Part shown: positions 1 to 7,107 of the stretch, in pieces | Numbering within the stretch: the first letter of the stretch is position 1 | Layout: every line of letters starts with the position of its first letter | Origin: an uncultured Sphingomonadales bacterium | Lineage (GTDB): Bacteria; Pseudomonadota; Alphaproteobacteria; Sphingomonadales; Sphingomonadaceae | Length of the DNA: 7,107 nt | Assembly (NCBI GenBank): GCA_903958285.1 | Contig: CAJBSR010000165.1 | Location: 1 to 7,107, forward strand | Direction of reading: 5' to 3' | Translations under genes and position numbers: made by a program | Notes under the pieces: generated by a model | Seen by the model: the letters and a program-made list of their open reading frames with translations, nothing else | What the model was told of the DNA's origin: nothing | Databases searched by the model: none

Positions 1-164
1 GCGATTTCCGGGCGCTTGATCCAATCCAACCGCTTGGCCTGTTCCAGCCAGAATGTGCCGGGATCGGCCAGAGACCGGCCATACATTTCCGTGTATTTTG
101 CCGCGTTGACGCGTGCCTTCTTCGCCCATTCGGCAGGAACAGGAAACAGGTCTTGATCCGACAT
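1..164 (-). CDS. acs: Acetyl-CoA synthetase, N-terminal fragment (cut by window edge)
   Basis: Reading the minus strand from the ATG at 164-162 gives 54 codons starting MSDQDLFPVPAEWAKKARVN and continuing with EMYGRSLADPGTFWLEQAKR and LDWIKRPEI. This is the typical N-terminal cap of AMP-forming acetyl-CoA synthetases (the VPxEWAxxAxV..YxxMY..S..DPxxFWxEQAKRLDWIK pattern), seen before the AMP-binding domain. The enzyme makes acetyl-CoA from acetate, ATP and CoA in the cytoplasm. A Shine-Dalgarno sequence, AAGGGGAG on the minus strand (about 172-179), lies 7-8 bases before the ATG and supports the start. The catalytic domain lies outside the window, so a propionyl-CoA synthetase (PrpE) cannot be ruled out; that reading would fit the propionate genes further right. 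The acetyl-CoA assignment is from the N-terminal pattern alone. Confidence 0.82.
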   Translation of the reverse strand, partial: MSDQDLFPVPAEWAKKARVNAAKYTEMYGRSLADPGTFWLEQAKRLDWIKRPEI

Positions 165-257
165 CACACACTCCCCTTAGATGTATGGCTAATGGGAAAA
201 ACCCGCCATGGTGGCAAGCCCCTGCATGGTGATTGTGACGGTTTCGATTTGCCACTA

Positions 258-271
258 GTCTGGTCCCAGAC
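258..271. promoter_or_regulatory. Perfect 14-bp palindrome, candidate operator of the reductase gene
   Basis: GTCTGG-TC-CCAGAC is a perfect inverted repeat of 6-bp half-sites with a 2-bp centre, ending 18 bases before the start codon at 290. A weak promoter-like pair, TTGTGA (233-238) and TAGTCT (256-261) with 17-bp spacing, would put the palindrome across the -10 region, as for a repressor site. The size and symmetry suit a dimeric TetR- or MarR-type regulator, but no such gene is in the window, so the cognate protein is unknown. The symmetry is seen directly; the function is inferred. Confidence 0.45.
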
Positions 272-289
272 AAAATGAGGAGCGGACAA

Positions 290-1306
290 ATGGCAGGACA
301 CGTCTTTGTATCGGGTGGAAGCGGCTATATCGCGGGCTTTCTGATCCGTCAGCTGATTGCCGAAGGCTGGCAGGTCAACACCACAATCCGGAATTTGGCG
401 CGTGAGGCAGATGTCCGCGGCTGGCTCAATGTTGACAACAGCAAGCTCACATTCTTTGCCGCCGATCTATTGAGCGATGAAGGCTGGGCAGAGGCCATGG
501 CGGGATGTTCGCATGCCGCGCACGTGGCCTCGCCATTGCCTGCCAATGCACCCAAGCATGCGGATGAACTTATTGCGCCGGCGCGGGAAGGGGCTTTGCG
601 CGCGCTCCGCTTCGCCAAAGAGGCGGGGATCAAACGGTTCGTCATGACGTCATCTGTGGCGGCGGTTGCCTATGGCCATGGCGGTTCCAAGCACCACTTT
701 ACCGAGGCAGATTGGACCAATCCAGACAGCCCCGACGCCTATGCCTATGTGAAATCCAAGACAATTGCGGAGAGGGCAGCACGAGACTGGGTCGCGGCAA
801 ATGCGCCGGACTTGGAGTTTGTCACCGTCAATCCTTCCCTGGTCCTGGGGCCTTTGCTGGCGGCCGATTTTTCGACTTCTCTCGAAGCAATCAAAAAACT
901 GGTCGAAGGATCAATGCCGGGGCTTCCGAGAATAGGCTTTTCGGTGGTCGATGTCCGCGACGTGGCCGACCTTCATGTCCGATGCCTTACAGCACCGAAC
1001 ATGGCGGGCGAACGCTTCATTGCCGCCGGGCCGTTCTTGTGGCTGGGGGACGTCGCTGCTATCCTGAAATCAGGGCTCGGCCAGCAGGCCCGTAAGGTGC
1101 CGACACGGACGCTGCCGAACGTCCTCGTAAAGCTGTTCGCTCTGCTCGATCCTGTCGTGAAGCAGGTCGTGGGGGAACTCGATAATGTCCGCGACACAAG
1201 CGCCCAACATGCGCTGGACGTATTCGGGTGGAAGACGCGCGATCCGGCTGAGAGCATCCTTGATACCGCGCGCGACATGATCCGGCTCGGGATCGTGAAG
1301 GTCTAA
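290..1306 (+). CDS. Extended SDR oxidoreductase (dihydroflavonol-reductase / aldehyde-reductase type)
   Basis: A 338-residue cytoplasmic protein of the extended short-chain dehydrogenase/reductase superfamily, near the usual 330-345. The Rossmann dinucleotide motif GGSGYIAG is at residues 9-16, an acidic turn AADLL follows near residue 58, TSS is at about 120-122, and the catalytic YxxxK pair is Y153/K157 (YVKSK). The later NPSLVLGP segment is typical of the dihydroflavonol-4-reductase/aldehyde-reductase branch, which reduces aldehydes or ketones with NAD(P)H; the natural substrate cannot be told from sequence. An ATG at 275 is in frame, but the one at 290 is preferred: AGGAG at 278-282 lies 7 bases before it, and the motif then begins close to the N-terminus as in relatives. 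The gene is divergent from acs and converges on the regulator with a 4-bp overlap. No terminator hairpin is seen at the 3' end. A link to the propionate genes is not shown. Confidence 0.88.
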   Translation: MAGHVFVSGGSGYIAGFLIRQLIAEGWQVNTTIRNLAREADVRGWLNVDNSKLTFFAADLLSDEGWAEAMAGCSHAAHVASPLPANAPKHADELIAPAREGALRALRFAKEAGIKRFVMTSSVAAVAYGHGGSKHHFTEADWTNPDSPDAYAYVKSKTIAERAARDWVAANAPDLEFVTVNPSLVLGPLLAADFSTSLEAIKKLVEGSMPGLPRIGFSVVDVRDVADLHVRCLTAPNMAGERFIAAGPFLWLGDVAAILKSGLGQQARKVPTRTLPNVLVKLFALLDPVVKQVVGELDNVRDTSAQHALDVFGWKTRDPAESILDTARDMIRLGIVKV

Positions 1307-2709
1307 GCGAGGCGGTAAGGCACCACATCCCGGCGGTCTGGATCGACAATGATGTCGCGGTCGGACGGCGGGAAGGCGCGTTGATCACAATCCATGCGCG
1401 GGCACAGCCGGCACGAAACGCCGATCTTCGTCGCCGCGCGCGGGGAGGTGAGGTCCAACCCGTCGGCGTAGACGAATTCGCGGGCATGATCCGCCTCACA
1501 GCCGAGCGCCACTGCGTAACGGCGCGGGGCGCGGTCATAGCTGCCGGAAGGCTTTACCAGCCCCTTCGCCATAGAGACGTAGCGCACGCCATCAGGCGTC
1601 TCGGCGAGCTGAACGAGGATGCGGTCAGGGATCGCGACCGCCTCATGCACGATCCACAAGGGGCAGGCGCCCCCGAAGCGGGCGAACTGCAACCGCGTGG
1701 CCGAATGTCGCTTGGTGATGTTTCCCGCCATATCCACACGGCAGAAGAAGAAAGGAATGCCGCGTGCAGAGGGTCGCTGGAGCGTGGATAGCCTATGGCA
1801 GGCCTGTTCAAAGCTGACGCCGAACTGCTGGCGCAGGCGGTCTATATCATGCCGCACCGTCCGGGCGTCGTCCCGAAAGCGGGTATAGGGCATCAGCAAC
1901 GCCCCCGCCGCGTAATTGGCAAGGCCGACCGATAAGAGTTGGCGTGCTGCGGCTGTGCGGAGGCCCGCTTGTTCGACCACCAAGCTGATCTCATTGTGCA
2001 AGGCCAGAGCCGACAATTGGTGCGCCAATTGGAACCGCTGGCTTTCCACCGGCTGGCCCTGATCGATGATGAGATGCCCCATCTGCGCATCGTAGTCGCG
2101 CAAACCCGTGCTTCCGGCATAGACGAGCGAAACCGACAAGGCGTTGCGCAGATAAAGTTCCAGCCCCTCAAGCGCAGGAGTGGCCTGAGTACCGCGTAAC
2201 TTGTCGCCCAAGAGTTCTGCGGCGCGGTCGAGCACATCGACATAATTGCCCGCATTGTGGAACCAGTCGCGCACCTCTTCCCAGGGGAGCCGACTACCAT
2301 CCGCCTGATCGGCGCCCAATGCCTCATCGACAATCTGGAGTCGCTGCCCCGCGTTCCGATAGGCGGCGTGCAAAGTGACGAACTGATCTGCGAGGGCAGG
2401 TTGCTGTTCAGCGATGCGCGCTACCTGTTCCGGCGTGAGCGGATTGGGAAAGAGCGGGTCGGCCGCCGCCTCGCGTAAGGCCGCAAAGCGCCGCGTGGTC
2501 GCATCCTCTTCAAATACCTGCCAATCGAGCGGGAAGTCTCGCGCGAGGATTTCGAGCAAAGCCGGGGTGAGGGGGCGGTCGTCACTTTCCAGTTGTGAAA
2601 GATAGGAGACGGATATGCCCAGCCGCAGCGCCATGTCGGATTGCTTCAGGCTTCGGCCAGAGCGGAGCTCGCGGAGGCGCTGACCGGCGAAGATACGGCG
2701 TTTGGACAT
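1303..2709 (-). CDS. pccR: ScfR/PccR-family short-chain acyl-CoA-responsive transcriptional regulator
   Basis: A 468-residue protein. An XRE-type helix-turn-helix occupies about residues 8-62 ([20 protein letters not shown], then [12 protein letters not shown]). The middle is an IrrE/M78-like segment in which the zinc-protease HExxH has become FQLAHQ (226-231), as expected for this non-proteolytic family. The C-terminal DUF2083-type domain ends with [19 protein letters not shown], with cysteines C433, C436 and C441. This HTH + M78-like + DUF2083 order defines the family containing RamB, MccR-type proteins and Rhodobacter sphaeroides PccR, which controls propionyl-CoA carboxylase. The gene lies divergent from pccB, with a TTTGCAAA box between them, so control of the propionyl-CoA genes is the likely role. 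GGAGG on the minus strand 7 bases upstream supports the start. The stop codon overlaps the end of the convergent reductase gene. The family call is firm; the target and the ligand (probably a short acyl-CoA) are inferred. Confidence 0.9.
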   Translation of the reverse strand: MSKRRIFAGQRLRELRSGRSLKQSDMALRLGISVSYLSQLESDDRPLTPALLEILARDFPLDWQVFEEDATTRRFAALREAAADPLFPNPLTPEQVARIAEQQPALADQFVTLHAAYRNAGQRLQIVDEALGADQADGSRLPWEEVRDWFHNAGNYVDVLDRAAELLGDKLRGTQATPALEGLELYLRNALSVSLVYAGSTGLRDYDAQMGHLIIDQGQPVESQRFQLAHQLSALALHNEISLVVEQAGLRTAAARQLLSVGLANYAAGALLMPYTRFRDDARTVRHDIDRLRQQFGVSFEQACHRLSTLQRPSARGIPFFFCRVDMAGNITKRHSATRLQFARFGGACPLWIVHEAVAIPDRILVQLAETPDGVRYVSMAKGLVKPSGSYDRAPRRYAVALGCEADHAREFVYADGLDLTSPRAATKIGVSCRLCPRMDCDQRAFPPSDRDIIVDPDRRDVVPYRLA

Positions 2710-2716
2710 TCTCTAA

Positions 2717-2721
2717 CCTCC
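2717..2721 (-). promoter_or_regulatory. Ribosome binding site of the regulator, abutting a hairpin repeat
   Basis: On the minus strand this reads GGAGG, 7 bases before the regulator ATG (2709-2707). It begins only 2 bases from the first 19-bp arm (2724-2742) of the inverted element. If transcription of the regulator starts beyond the element, its leader would carry several hairpins right next to the Shine-Dalgarno sequence. Confidence 0.7.
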
Positions 2722-2723
2722 TC

Positions 2724-2857
2724 CTCTCCCCTCGAGGGAGAGGATACGTAGCCTTGCTGCCGTGCAGCCAGGCGAAGTTGGAGAGGGGGCTCCCCCTCAC
2801 AAGACTTGCTAAGCAGCACGCTGCCAAGCCAAGTCTTTCTCTCCCTCGAGGGGAGAG
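2724..2857. repeat. Inverted pair of 66-bp hairpin units (BIME-like intergenic repeat A)
   Basis: The outer ends are a perfect 19-bp inverted repeat: CTCTCCCCTCGAGGGAGAG at 2724-2742 and its reverse complement at 2839-2857. Each end is also a hairpin by itself (CTCTCCC...GGGAGAG). The middle holds GAGGGGG-CT-CCCCCTC (2783-2798), so the element divides into two equal units, 2724-2789 and 2792-2857, facing each other across 2 bases. Between the conserved ends the units match at only about half of the positions, but both fold at the same place: GCCT.GCTGC...GCAGC.AGGC in the left unit, GCAGC..GCTGC flanked by GCT/AGC in the right one. The right unit also has AAGACTTG (2801-2808) paired with CAAGTCTT (2830-2837). 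No open frame or T-tract belongs to it. It fills half of the regulator-pccB intergenic region. It is probably a dispersed genomic repeat; copy number cannot be seen here. Confidence 0.85.
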
Positions 2858-2874
2858 ATGCTGGGCTTTCTTAC

Positions 2875-2905
2875 TTTGCAAACTTCGACTTCGCAACTTC
2901 GCAAA
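2875..2905. promoter_or_regulatory. Candidate ScfR/PccR operator (TTTGCAAA palindrome plus TTCGCAA copies)
   Basis: TTTGCAAA at 2875-2882 is a perfect palindrome. Two direct copies of a near-identical box follow, TTCGCAAC (2890-2897) and TTCGCAAA (2898-2905). From memory, R. sphaeroides PccR recognises two TTTGCAAA boxes separated by 4 bases, and RamB sites also contain TTTGC-type half-sites. The match and the position between the regulator and pccB make this the likely binding site. The spacing here (7 bases, then 0) differs from that motif, so the exact architecture is uncertain. The stretch can also be read as tandem ACTTYGCA units. No convincing -35/-10 pair was found beside it. Confidence 0.6.
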
Positions 2906-2972
2906 TTCACATTGGACATTGCTCTCTTCCCCTTCCAAACAGCGCGCTTCAAATTCCAATAAAGGGATCGCC

Positions 2973-4505
2973 ATGTCGTCGAACATCGCAGAACTCGAAA
3001 AGCGCCGTGAAGCCGCCCGCATGGGTGGCGGACAGAAGCGCATCGATGCGCAACATTCCAAGGGCCGCCTGACCGCGCGGGAACGGCTCGACGTCCTGCT
3101 GGATGAAGGCTCGTTTGAAGAGCTCGACATGTATGTGGAGCATAATTGCACCGACTTCGGCATGGAAGCGACCAAGATCCCCGGGGACGGCGTGGTCACA
3201 GGCTCCGGCACGATCAACGGGCGGTTGGTGTTCGTGTTCTCGCAAGACTTCACCGTGTTTGGCGGATCGCTCTCCGAACGGCATGCGCAGAAAATCTGCA
3301 AGGTGATGGACAATGCGATGAAGGTGGGCGCACCTGTCATCGGCATCAATGACAGCGGCGGCGCGCGCATTCAGGAAGGCGTGGCCTCCCTTGGCGGCTA
3401 TGCAGAGGTGTTTCAGCGCAATACGCTGGCCTCGGGCGTTGTCCCTCAGCTGAGCCTCATCATGGGGCCGTGCGCGGGCGGGGCCGTCTATTCGCCCGCG
3501 ATGACGGACTTCATCTTCATGGTGAAGGACAGCAGCTACATGTTTGTCACCGGCCCGGACGTTGTGAAGACCGTCACCAACGAAGTCGTGACGCAGGAAG
3601 AACTGGGCGGCGCAGTCACGCACACCAGCAAATCCGGTGTCGCGGATAACGCCTTTGAAAATGATATCGAAGCGCTGCTCGCCGCGCGGGACTTCTTCGA
3701 TTACCTGCCGGAAAACAACCGGATGGGCGTGCCGGAACGGCCGACATCTGACCCCTATGACCGGTTGGAGCCGAGCCTCGACACCGTCATCCCGGCAAGT
3801 GCGACGATGCCGTATGACATGCATGAGGTGATCCGGAAGACGGTCGACGAGGGCGATTTCTTTGAAGTGCAGCCGACCCATGCGGGCAACATCATCGTGG
3901 GCTTTGGCCGCATTGAAGGCCGCACGGTCGGCGTGGTGGCCAACCAGCCGACGGTTCTCGCAGGTTGCCTCGACATTAACGCGTCGAAAAAGGCAGGACG
4001 CTTCGTCCGCTTCTGCGATGCGTTTGAAATCCCGATCATCACCTTTGTCGACGTGCCGGGCTTCCTCCCCGGTGTCAGCCAGGAGCATAACGGCATTATC
4101 AAACATGGTGCCAAGCTGCTCTTCGCCTATGCCGAAGCGACCGTGCCGAAGATCACCGTCATCACGCGCAAAGCCTATGGCGGCGCCTATGATGTCATGG
4201 CCTCAAAGCATCTGCGCGGCGACCTCAACTACGCCTGGCCGACCGCCGAAATCGCAGTCATGGGTGCCAAGGGCGCTGTGGAGATCATCTTCCGCTCCGA
4301 CATCGGCGACCCCGAAAAGATCGCCGAGCGCACCAAGGAATATGAAGACCGCTTCGCCAACCCGTTCGTGGCGGCGAGCAAGGGCTTCATTGATGAGGTG
4401 ATTTATCCGCACTCGACGCGGAAGCGGATCGCGCTGGGGTTGAGAAAGCTGCGGAACAAGCAGCTGGAGAACCCTTGGAAGAAGCATGACAACATTCCGC
4501 TGTGA
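2973..4505 (+). CDS. pccB: Propionyl-CoA carboxylase beta subunit (carboxyltransferase)
   Basis: A 510-residue cytoplasmic acyl-CoA carboxyltransferase, the normal size for PccB. It transfers the carboxyl group from biotin on the alpha subunit to propionyl-CoA, giving (S)-methylmalonyl-CoA. The N-terminal half carries [20 protein letters not shown] (31-50), [11 protein letters not shown] (126-136) and [16 protein letters not shown] (165-180). The C-terminal half carries [20 protein letters not shown] (359-378) and [16 protein letters not shown] (399-414). D407 in YGGAYD appears to match the residue (D422 in Streptomyces coelicolor PccB) known to favour propionyl-CoA over acetyl-CoA. The frame stays open upstream to 2595, but the ATG at 2973 is the start: homologues begin here, AAAGGGA lies just before it, and the extension would overlap the regulator and the repeat. 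mce follows after 10 bases, so the two are surely co-transcribed. Control by the divergent regulator through the 2875-2905 box is inferred. Confidence 0.96.
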   Translation: MSSNIAELEKRREAARMGGGQKRIDAQHSKGRLTARERLDVLLDEGSFEELDMYVEHNCTDFGMEATKIPGDGVVTGSGTINGRLVFVFSQDFTVFGGSLSERHAQKICKVMDNAMKVGAPVIGINDSGGARIQEGVASLGGYAEVFQRNTLASGVVPQLSLIMGPCAGGAVYSPAMTDFIFMVKDSSYMFVTGPDVVKTVTNEVVTQEELGGAVTHTSKSGVADNAFENDIEALLAARDFFDYLPENNRMGVPERPTSDPYDRLEPSLDTVIPASATMPYDMHEVIRKTVDEGDFFEVQPTHAGNIIVGFGRIEGRTVGVVANQPTVLAGCLDINASKKAGRFVRFCDAFEIPIITFVDVPGFLPGVSQEHNGIIKHGAKLLFAYAEATVPKITVITRKAYGGAYDVMASKHLRGDLNYAWPTAEIAVMGAKGAVEIIFRSDIGDPEKIAERTKEYEDRFANPFVAASKGFIDEVIYPHSTRKRIALGLRKLRNKQLENPWKKHDNIPL

Positions 4506-4515
4506 GGACGTCAAT

Positions 4516-4953
4516 ATGAAACTAGGCCGTCTCAACCATATCGGCGTCGCGACGCCCTCCATTGCGGATAGCATCGTCTTTTACCGCGATGTGATGGGTG
4601 CAACGAAGATCCATGATCCGTTCGACCTGCCGTCGCAGGGCGTGAAGGTGTGCTTCGTTGATACGCCGGGCGCGGAGGGTGCGCTCAACGGCACGCAGAT
4701 TGAGCTGATCGAGCCGCTGCCGGGCAACACCTCCATCGCGTCGTTCTTGGAGAAGAACCCGCAAGGGGGCCAGCACCACATGTGCTACGAAGTGCCGGAT
4801 ATTTACGCTGCCAAGGCTGAATTCGAAGCGCTGGGCAAGCGCGTGTTGGGCGAACCCCGCATCGGCGCGCATGGCACGCTGATTTTCTTCGTCCATCCCA
4901 AGGATATGGGCGGGGTTCTAACTGAGATTATGGAGACGCCGAAGGGGCATTGA
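4516..4953 (+). CDS. mce: Methylmalonyl-CoA epimerase
   Basis: A 145-residue glyoxalase/VOC-fold metalloenzyme that converts (S)- to (R)-methylmalonyl-CoA between the carboxylase and the mutase. Two VOC modules are visible: LNHIGVATPSIADSIVFYRD near the N-terminus and GGQHHMCYEVPDIYAAKAEF after residue 84. The expected metal ligands are present: H8 (NHIGV), Q61 (GTQIELIE), H88 (second His of QHH) and E137 (VLTEIME), matching the His/Gln/His/Glu set of Propionibacterium shermanii epimerase. Two in-frame ATGs exist. The one at 4516 is chosen because GAGGA at 4504-4508 lies 7 bases before it and the protein then starts, as usual, just ahead of the first metal histidine; the ATG at 4486 would overlap the end of pccB by 20 bases. 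The Shine-Dalgarno overlaps the pccB stop codon, suggesting translational coupling. Repeat B follows 7 bases after the stop. Confidence 0.95.
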   Translation: MKLGRLNHIGVATPSIADSIVFYRDVMGATKIHDPFDLPSQGVKVCFVDTPGAEGALNGTQIELIEPLPGNTSIASFLEKNPQGGQHHMCYEVPDIYAAKAEFEALGKRVLGEPRIGAHGTLIFFVHPKDMGGVLTEIMETPKGH

Positions 4954-4960
4954 TCCTTCA

Positions 4961-5057
4961 CCCCTCCCTTCCAAGGGAGGGGACGGGGGTGGGTGCGAGC
5001 GCAAGCGAGCCTATGACGCACAAACCCACCCCAAACCCCTCCCTTGGAAGGGAGGGG
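4961..5057. repeat. Inverted pair of 34-bp palindromic units (intergenic repeat B)
   Basis: The outer 22 bases at 4961-4982 and 5036-5057 are exact reverse complements of each other. Each is itself almost a perfect palindrome (CCCCTCCCTT, two central bases, AAGGGAGGGG). A second matching segment lies inside, GGGGTGGGT at 4986-4994 and ACCCACCCC at 5024-5032, 3 bases from the outer arm on both sides. This gives two 34-bp units facing each other around a 29-bp core (4995-5023) that contains GCGAGC twice. It occupies most of the 135-bp gap between mce and the crotonase gene. No T-run follows, so it is not a typical intrinsic terminator, though strong RNA hairpins are possible. It looks like a dispersed intergenic repeat; copy number elsewhere is not visible. 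Confidence 0.85.
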
Positions 5058-5088
5058 CTTACTGATTTGGAGAGGACAGGAGAACAAC

Positions 5089-5871
5089 ATGACCTACGAA
5101 ACGATCACGGTGGACGTCACCGATAAGATTGCCACCATCACGCTCAACCGCCCGGAGCGGATGAACGCGTGCAGCCTGGACATGGCGGGGGAGATCAACG
5201 ACGCGCTGTCGACCTTGGGTGACGCACGCTGCCTGATCATCACGGGCGCGGGTCGCGGGTTCTGTTCGGGCGCTGATCTTCAGGCGCGCGGTGGCAAGTC
5301 GATCTCCGGCGGTGAGGGAAGCTACATCGCACTCACCCGGCATTATAACCCGATGATGATGAACCTCGCGCGGCTCAACATTCCCGTCATCACCGCCGTC
5401 AACGGCGCGGCCGCCGGTGTCGGCTGCTCGATCGGCCTTGCAGGTGACTTCGTGATCGCGGGCAAGAGCGGCTATTTCCTTCAGGCCTTCGTCAACATCG
5501 GCCTTGTGCCGGATGGTGGTGCCAGCTGGATGCTGCCACGCATGGTCGGCAAGGCGCGCGCGACCGAAATGATGATGCTTGGCGAAAAGATCGGCCCAGA
5601 AAAGGCGCTCGATTGGGGCATGATCTACAAGGTTGTCGAAGATGCTAACCTGATGGCCGAAGCCCGCGCACTCGCCACCCGCCTCGCCAATGGCCCGACG
5701 CTTGCTTACGCCACGATGCGCAAGAACATCCTTGTCGCCATGGAAAACAGCTATTCCGAACAGCTCCTCGCCGAAGCCGAAGGGCAGCGGATTGCGGGTT
5801 CGTCCGAGGATGCGATGGAAGGCGGTATGGCGTTCCTGCAGAAGCGCAAGCCGGAATTTAAGGGGCGTTAA
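5089..5871 (+). CDS. Crotonase-fold protein, PaaG-like enoyl-CoA isomerase rather than hydratase
   Basis: A 260-residue cytoplasmic enoyl-CoA hydratase/isomerase-family protein, the normal length. The CoA/oxyanion-hole segments are [11 protein letters not shown] (55-65) and [20 protein letters not shown] (105-124). Aligned by eye with rat enoyl-CoA hydratase, the two catalytic glutamates (E144, E164) are replaced by S114 and F134. Instead the protein has [20 protein letters not shown] (131-150) with D142, closely resembling PaaG, the ring 1,2-epoxyphenylacetyl-CoA isomerase, where this Asp is the catalytic residue. The later [12 protein letters not shown] (174-185) also resembles PaaG. An isomerase on an acyl-CoA is therefore more likely than a hydratase. 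No other paa genes are present; its place between mce and scpA suggests use with short or odd-chain acyl-CoA, but the substrate is unknown. The ATG at 5089 is preferred for AGGAG at 5078-5082; an in-frame ATG at 5044 lies in repeat B. Confidence 0.88.
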   Translation: MTYETITVDVTDKIATITLNRPERMNACSLDMAGEINDALSTLGDARCLIITGAGRGFCSGADLQARGGKSISGGEGSYIALTRHYNPMMMNLARLNIPVITAVNGAAAGVGCSIGLAGDFVIAGKSGYFLQAFVNIGLVPDGGASWMLPRMVGKARATEMMMLGEKIGPEKALDWGMIYKVVEDANLMAEARALATRLANGPTLAYATMRKNILVAMENSYSEQLLAEAEGQRIAGSSEDAMEGGMAFLQKRKPEFKGR

Positions 5872-5879
5872 ACCCGCAT

Positions 5880-5976
5880 CCGTTCGTCCTGAGCTTGTCG
5901 AAGGACCGTCATTTCTGGGCGCGGGGCGAACGGAGCAAACAAAAGGGCAGGGCTTCGACAGGCTCAGCCCGAACGG
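5880..5976. repeat. Inverted pair of 27-bp hairpins (sphingomonad-type intergenic repeat C)
   Basis: The left arm (5880-5906) contains CTGAGCTTGTCGAAG and the right arm (5950-5976) contains CTTCGACAGGCTCAG. They are reverse complements at 22 of 27 positions, around a 43-base centre. Each arm also folds alone: GTCCT...AGGAC on the left, GGGCT...AGCCC on the right. Four of the five mismatches between the arms are in this stem and change both partners of two base pairs, so pairing is kept. Sequences with this core are very abundant in sphingomonad genomes (recalled, not searched). It lies 8 bases after the crotonase stop and ends 16 bases before the scpA start. Confidence 0.87.
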
Positions 5977-5992
5977 TGTTTTGGAAAATCAG

Positions 5993-7107
<1,115 letters not shown>

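Noticed and set aside
1059..1538. A minus-strand open frame across the reductase/regulator junction
   Set aside because: It overlaps two well-supported genes in another frame, is Arg- and Ser-rich, and has no recognisable motif or Shine-Dalgarno.
2873..2905. A CRISPR-like or VNTR array of ACTTYGCA units
   Set aside because: Only three to four short imperfect units without spacers are present; an operator with repeated half-sites explains them better.
2912..2940. A pccB promoter beginning with TTGGAC
   Set aside because: No -10-like hexamer is found at 16-18 bases from it, so the promoter was left uncalled.
2595..2972. An in-frame 126-codon upstream extension of pccB
   Set aside because: It runs antisense over the start of the regulator gene and through repeat A, has no family similarity, and the ATG at 2973 has its own Shine-Dalgarno and the conserved N-terminus.
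2949..4106. A 385-codon open frame on the minus strand within pccB
   Set aside because: Its translation is rich in His, Arg and Asp without any domain pattern, typical of the antisense of a GC-rich gene, and pccB on the plus strand is unmistakable.
4961..5057. Repeat B as a rho-independent terminator after mce
   Set aside because: The hairpins are strong but no T-run follows either arm, both ends are mirror copies, and the next gene on the same strand belongs to the same locus.

Overview
The window looks like a chromosomal segment of a GC-rich alphaproteobacterium, most likely a sphingomonad (Sphingopyxis/Sphingomonas type). The basis is the codon style, the gene order of a propionyl-CoA assimilation locus next to an ScfR-type regulator, and three kinds of palindromic intergenic repeat, one of which (core GAGCTTGTCGAAG) is very common in sphingomonad genomes. 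The organism call is inference; no marker gene is present.

Left part (1-1306): the first 54 codons of an acetyl-CoA synthetase run off the left edge on the minus strand. A divergent gene encodes an extended short-chain dehydrogenase/reductase of the dihydroflavonol-reductase/aldehyde-reductase type. The gap between them holds a perfect 14-bp palindrome just upstream of the reductase gene, a good operator candidate.

Middle (1303-2972): a minus-strand regulator of the short-chain fatty acyl-CoA regulator (ScfR/PccR/RamB) family converges on the reductase with a 4-bp overlap at the stop codons. It diverges from the propionyl-CoA carboxylase beta gene. The shared intergenic region holds a 134-bp element made of two inverted 66-bp units, then a TTTGCAAA palindrome with two TTCGCAA copies, a likely binding site for the regulator.

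Right part (2973-7107): four genes in one direction: pccB (carboxylase beta subunit), mce (methylmalonyl-CoA epimerase), a crotonase-fold protein lacking both enoyl-CoA hydratase catalytic glutamates, and the first 371 codons of scpA (methylmalonyl-CoA mutase). pccB, mce and scpA belong to the route propionyl-CoA -> (S)-methylmalonyl-CoA -> (R)-methylmalonyl-CoA -> succinyl-CoA. The biotin-carrying alpha subunit (pccA) is not in the window and would be expected nearby.

The biochemistry is well known. The parts most worth a second look are the candidate ScfR box, the PaaG-like crotonase inside the operon, and the three unrelated intergenic repeats that share one architecture (two hairpin units facing each other), two of them inside the operon. 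I see no mobile-element gene, tRNA, rRNA, CRISPR array or defence system.
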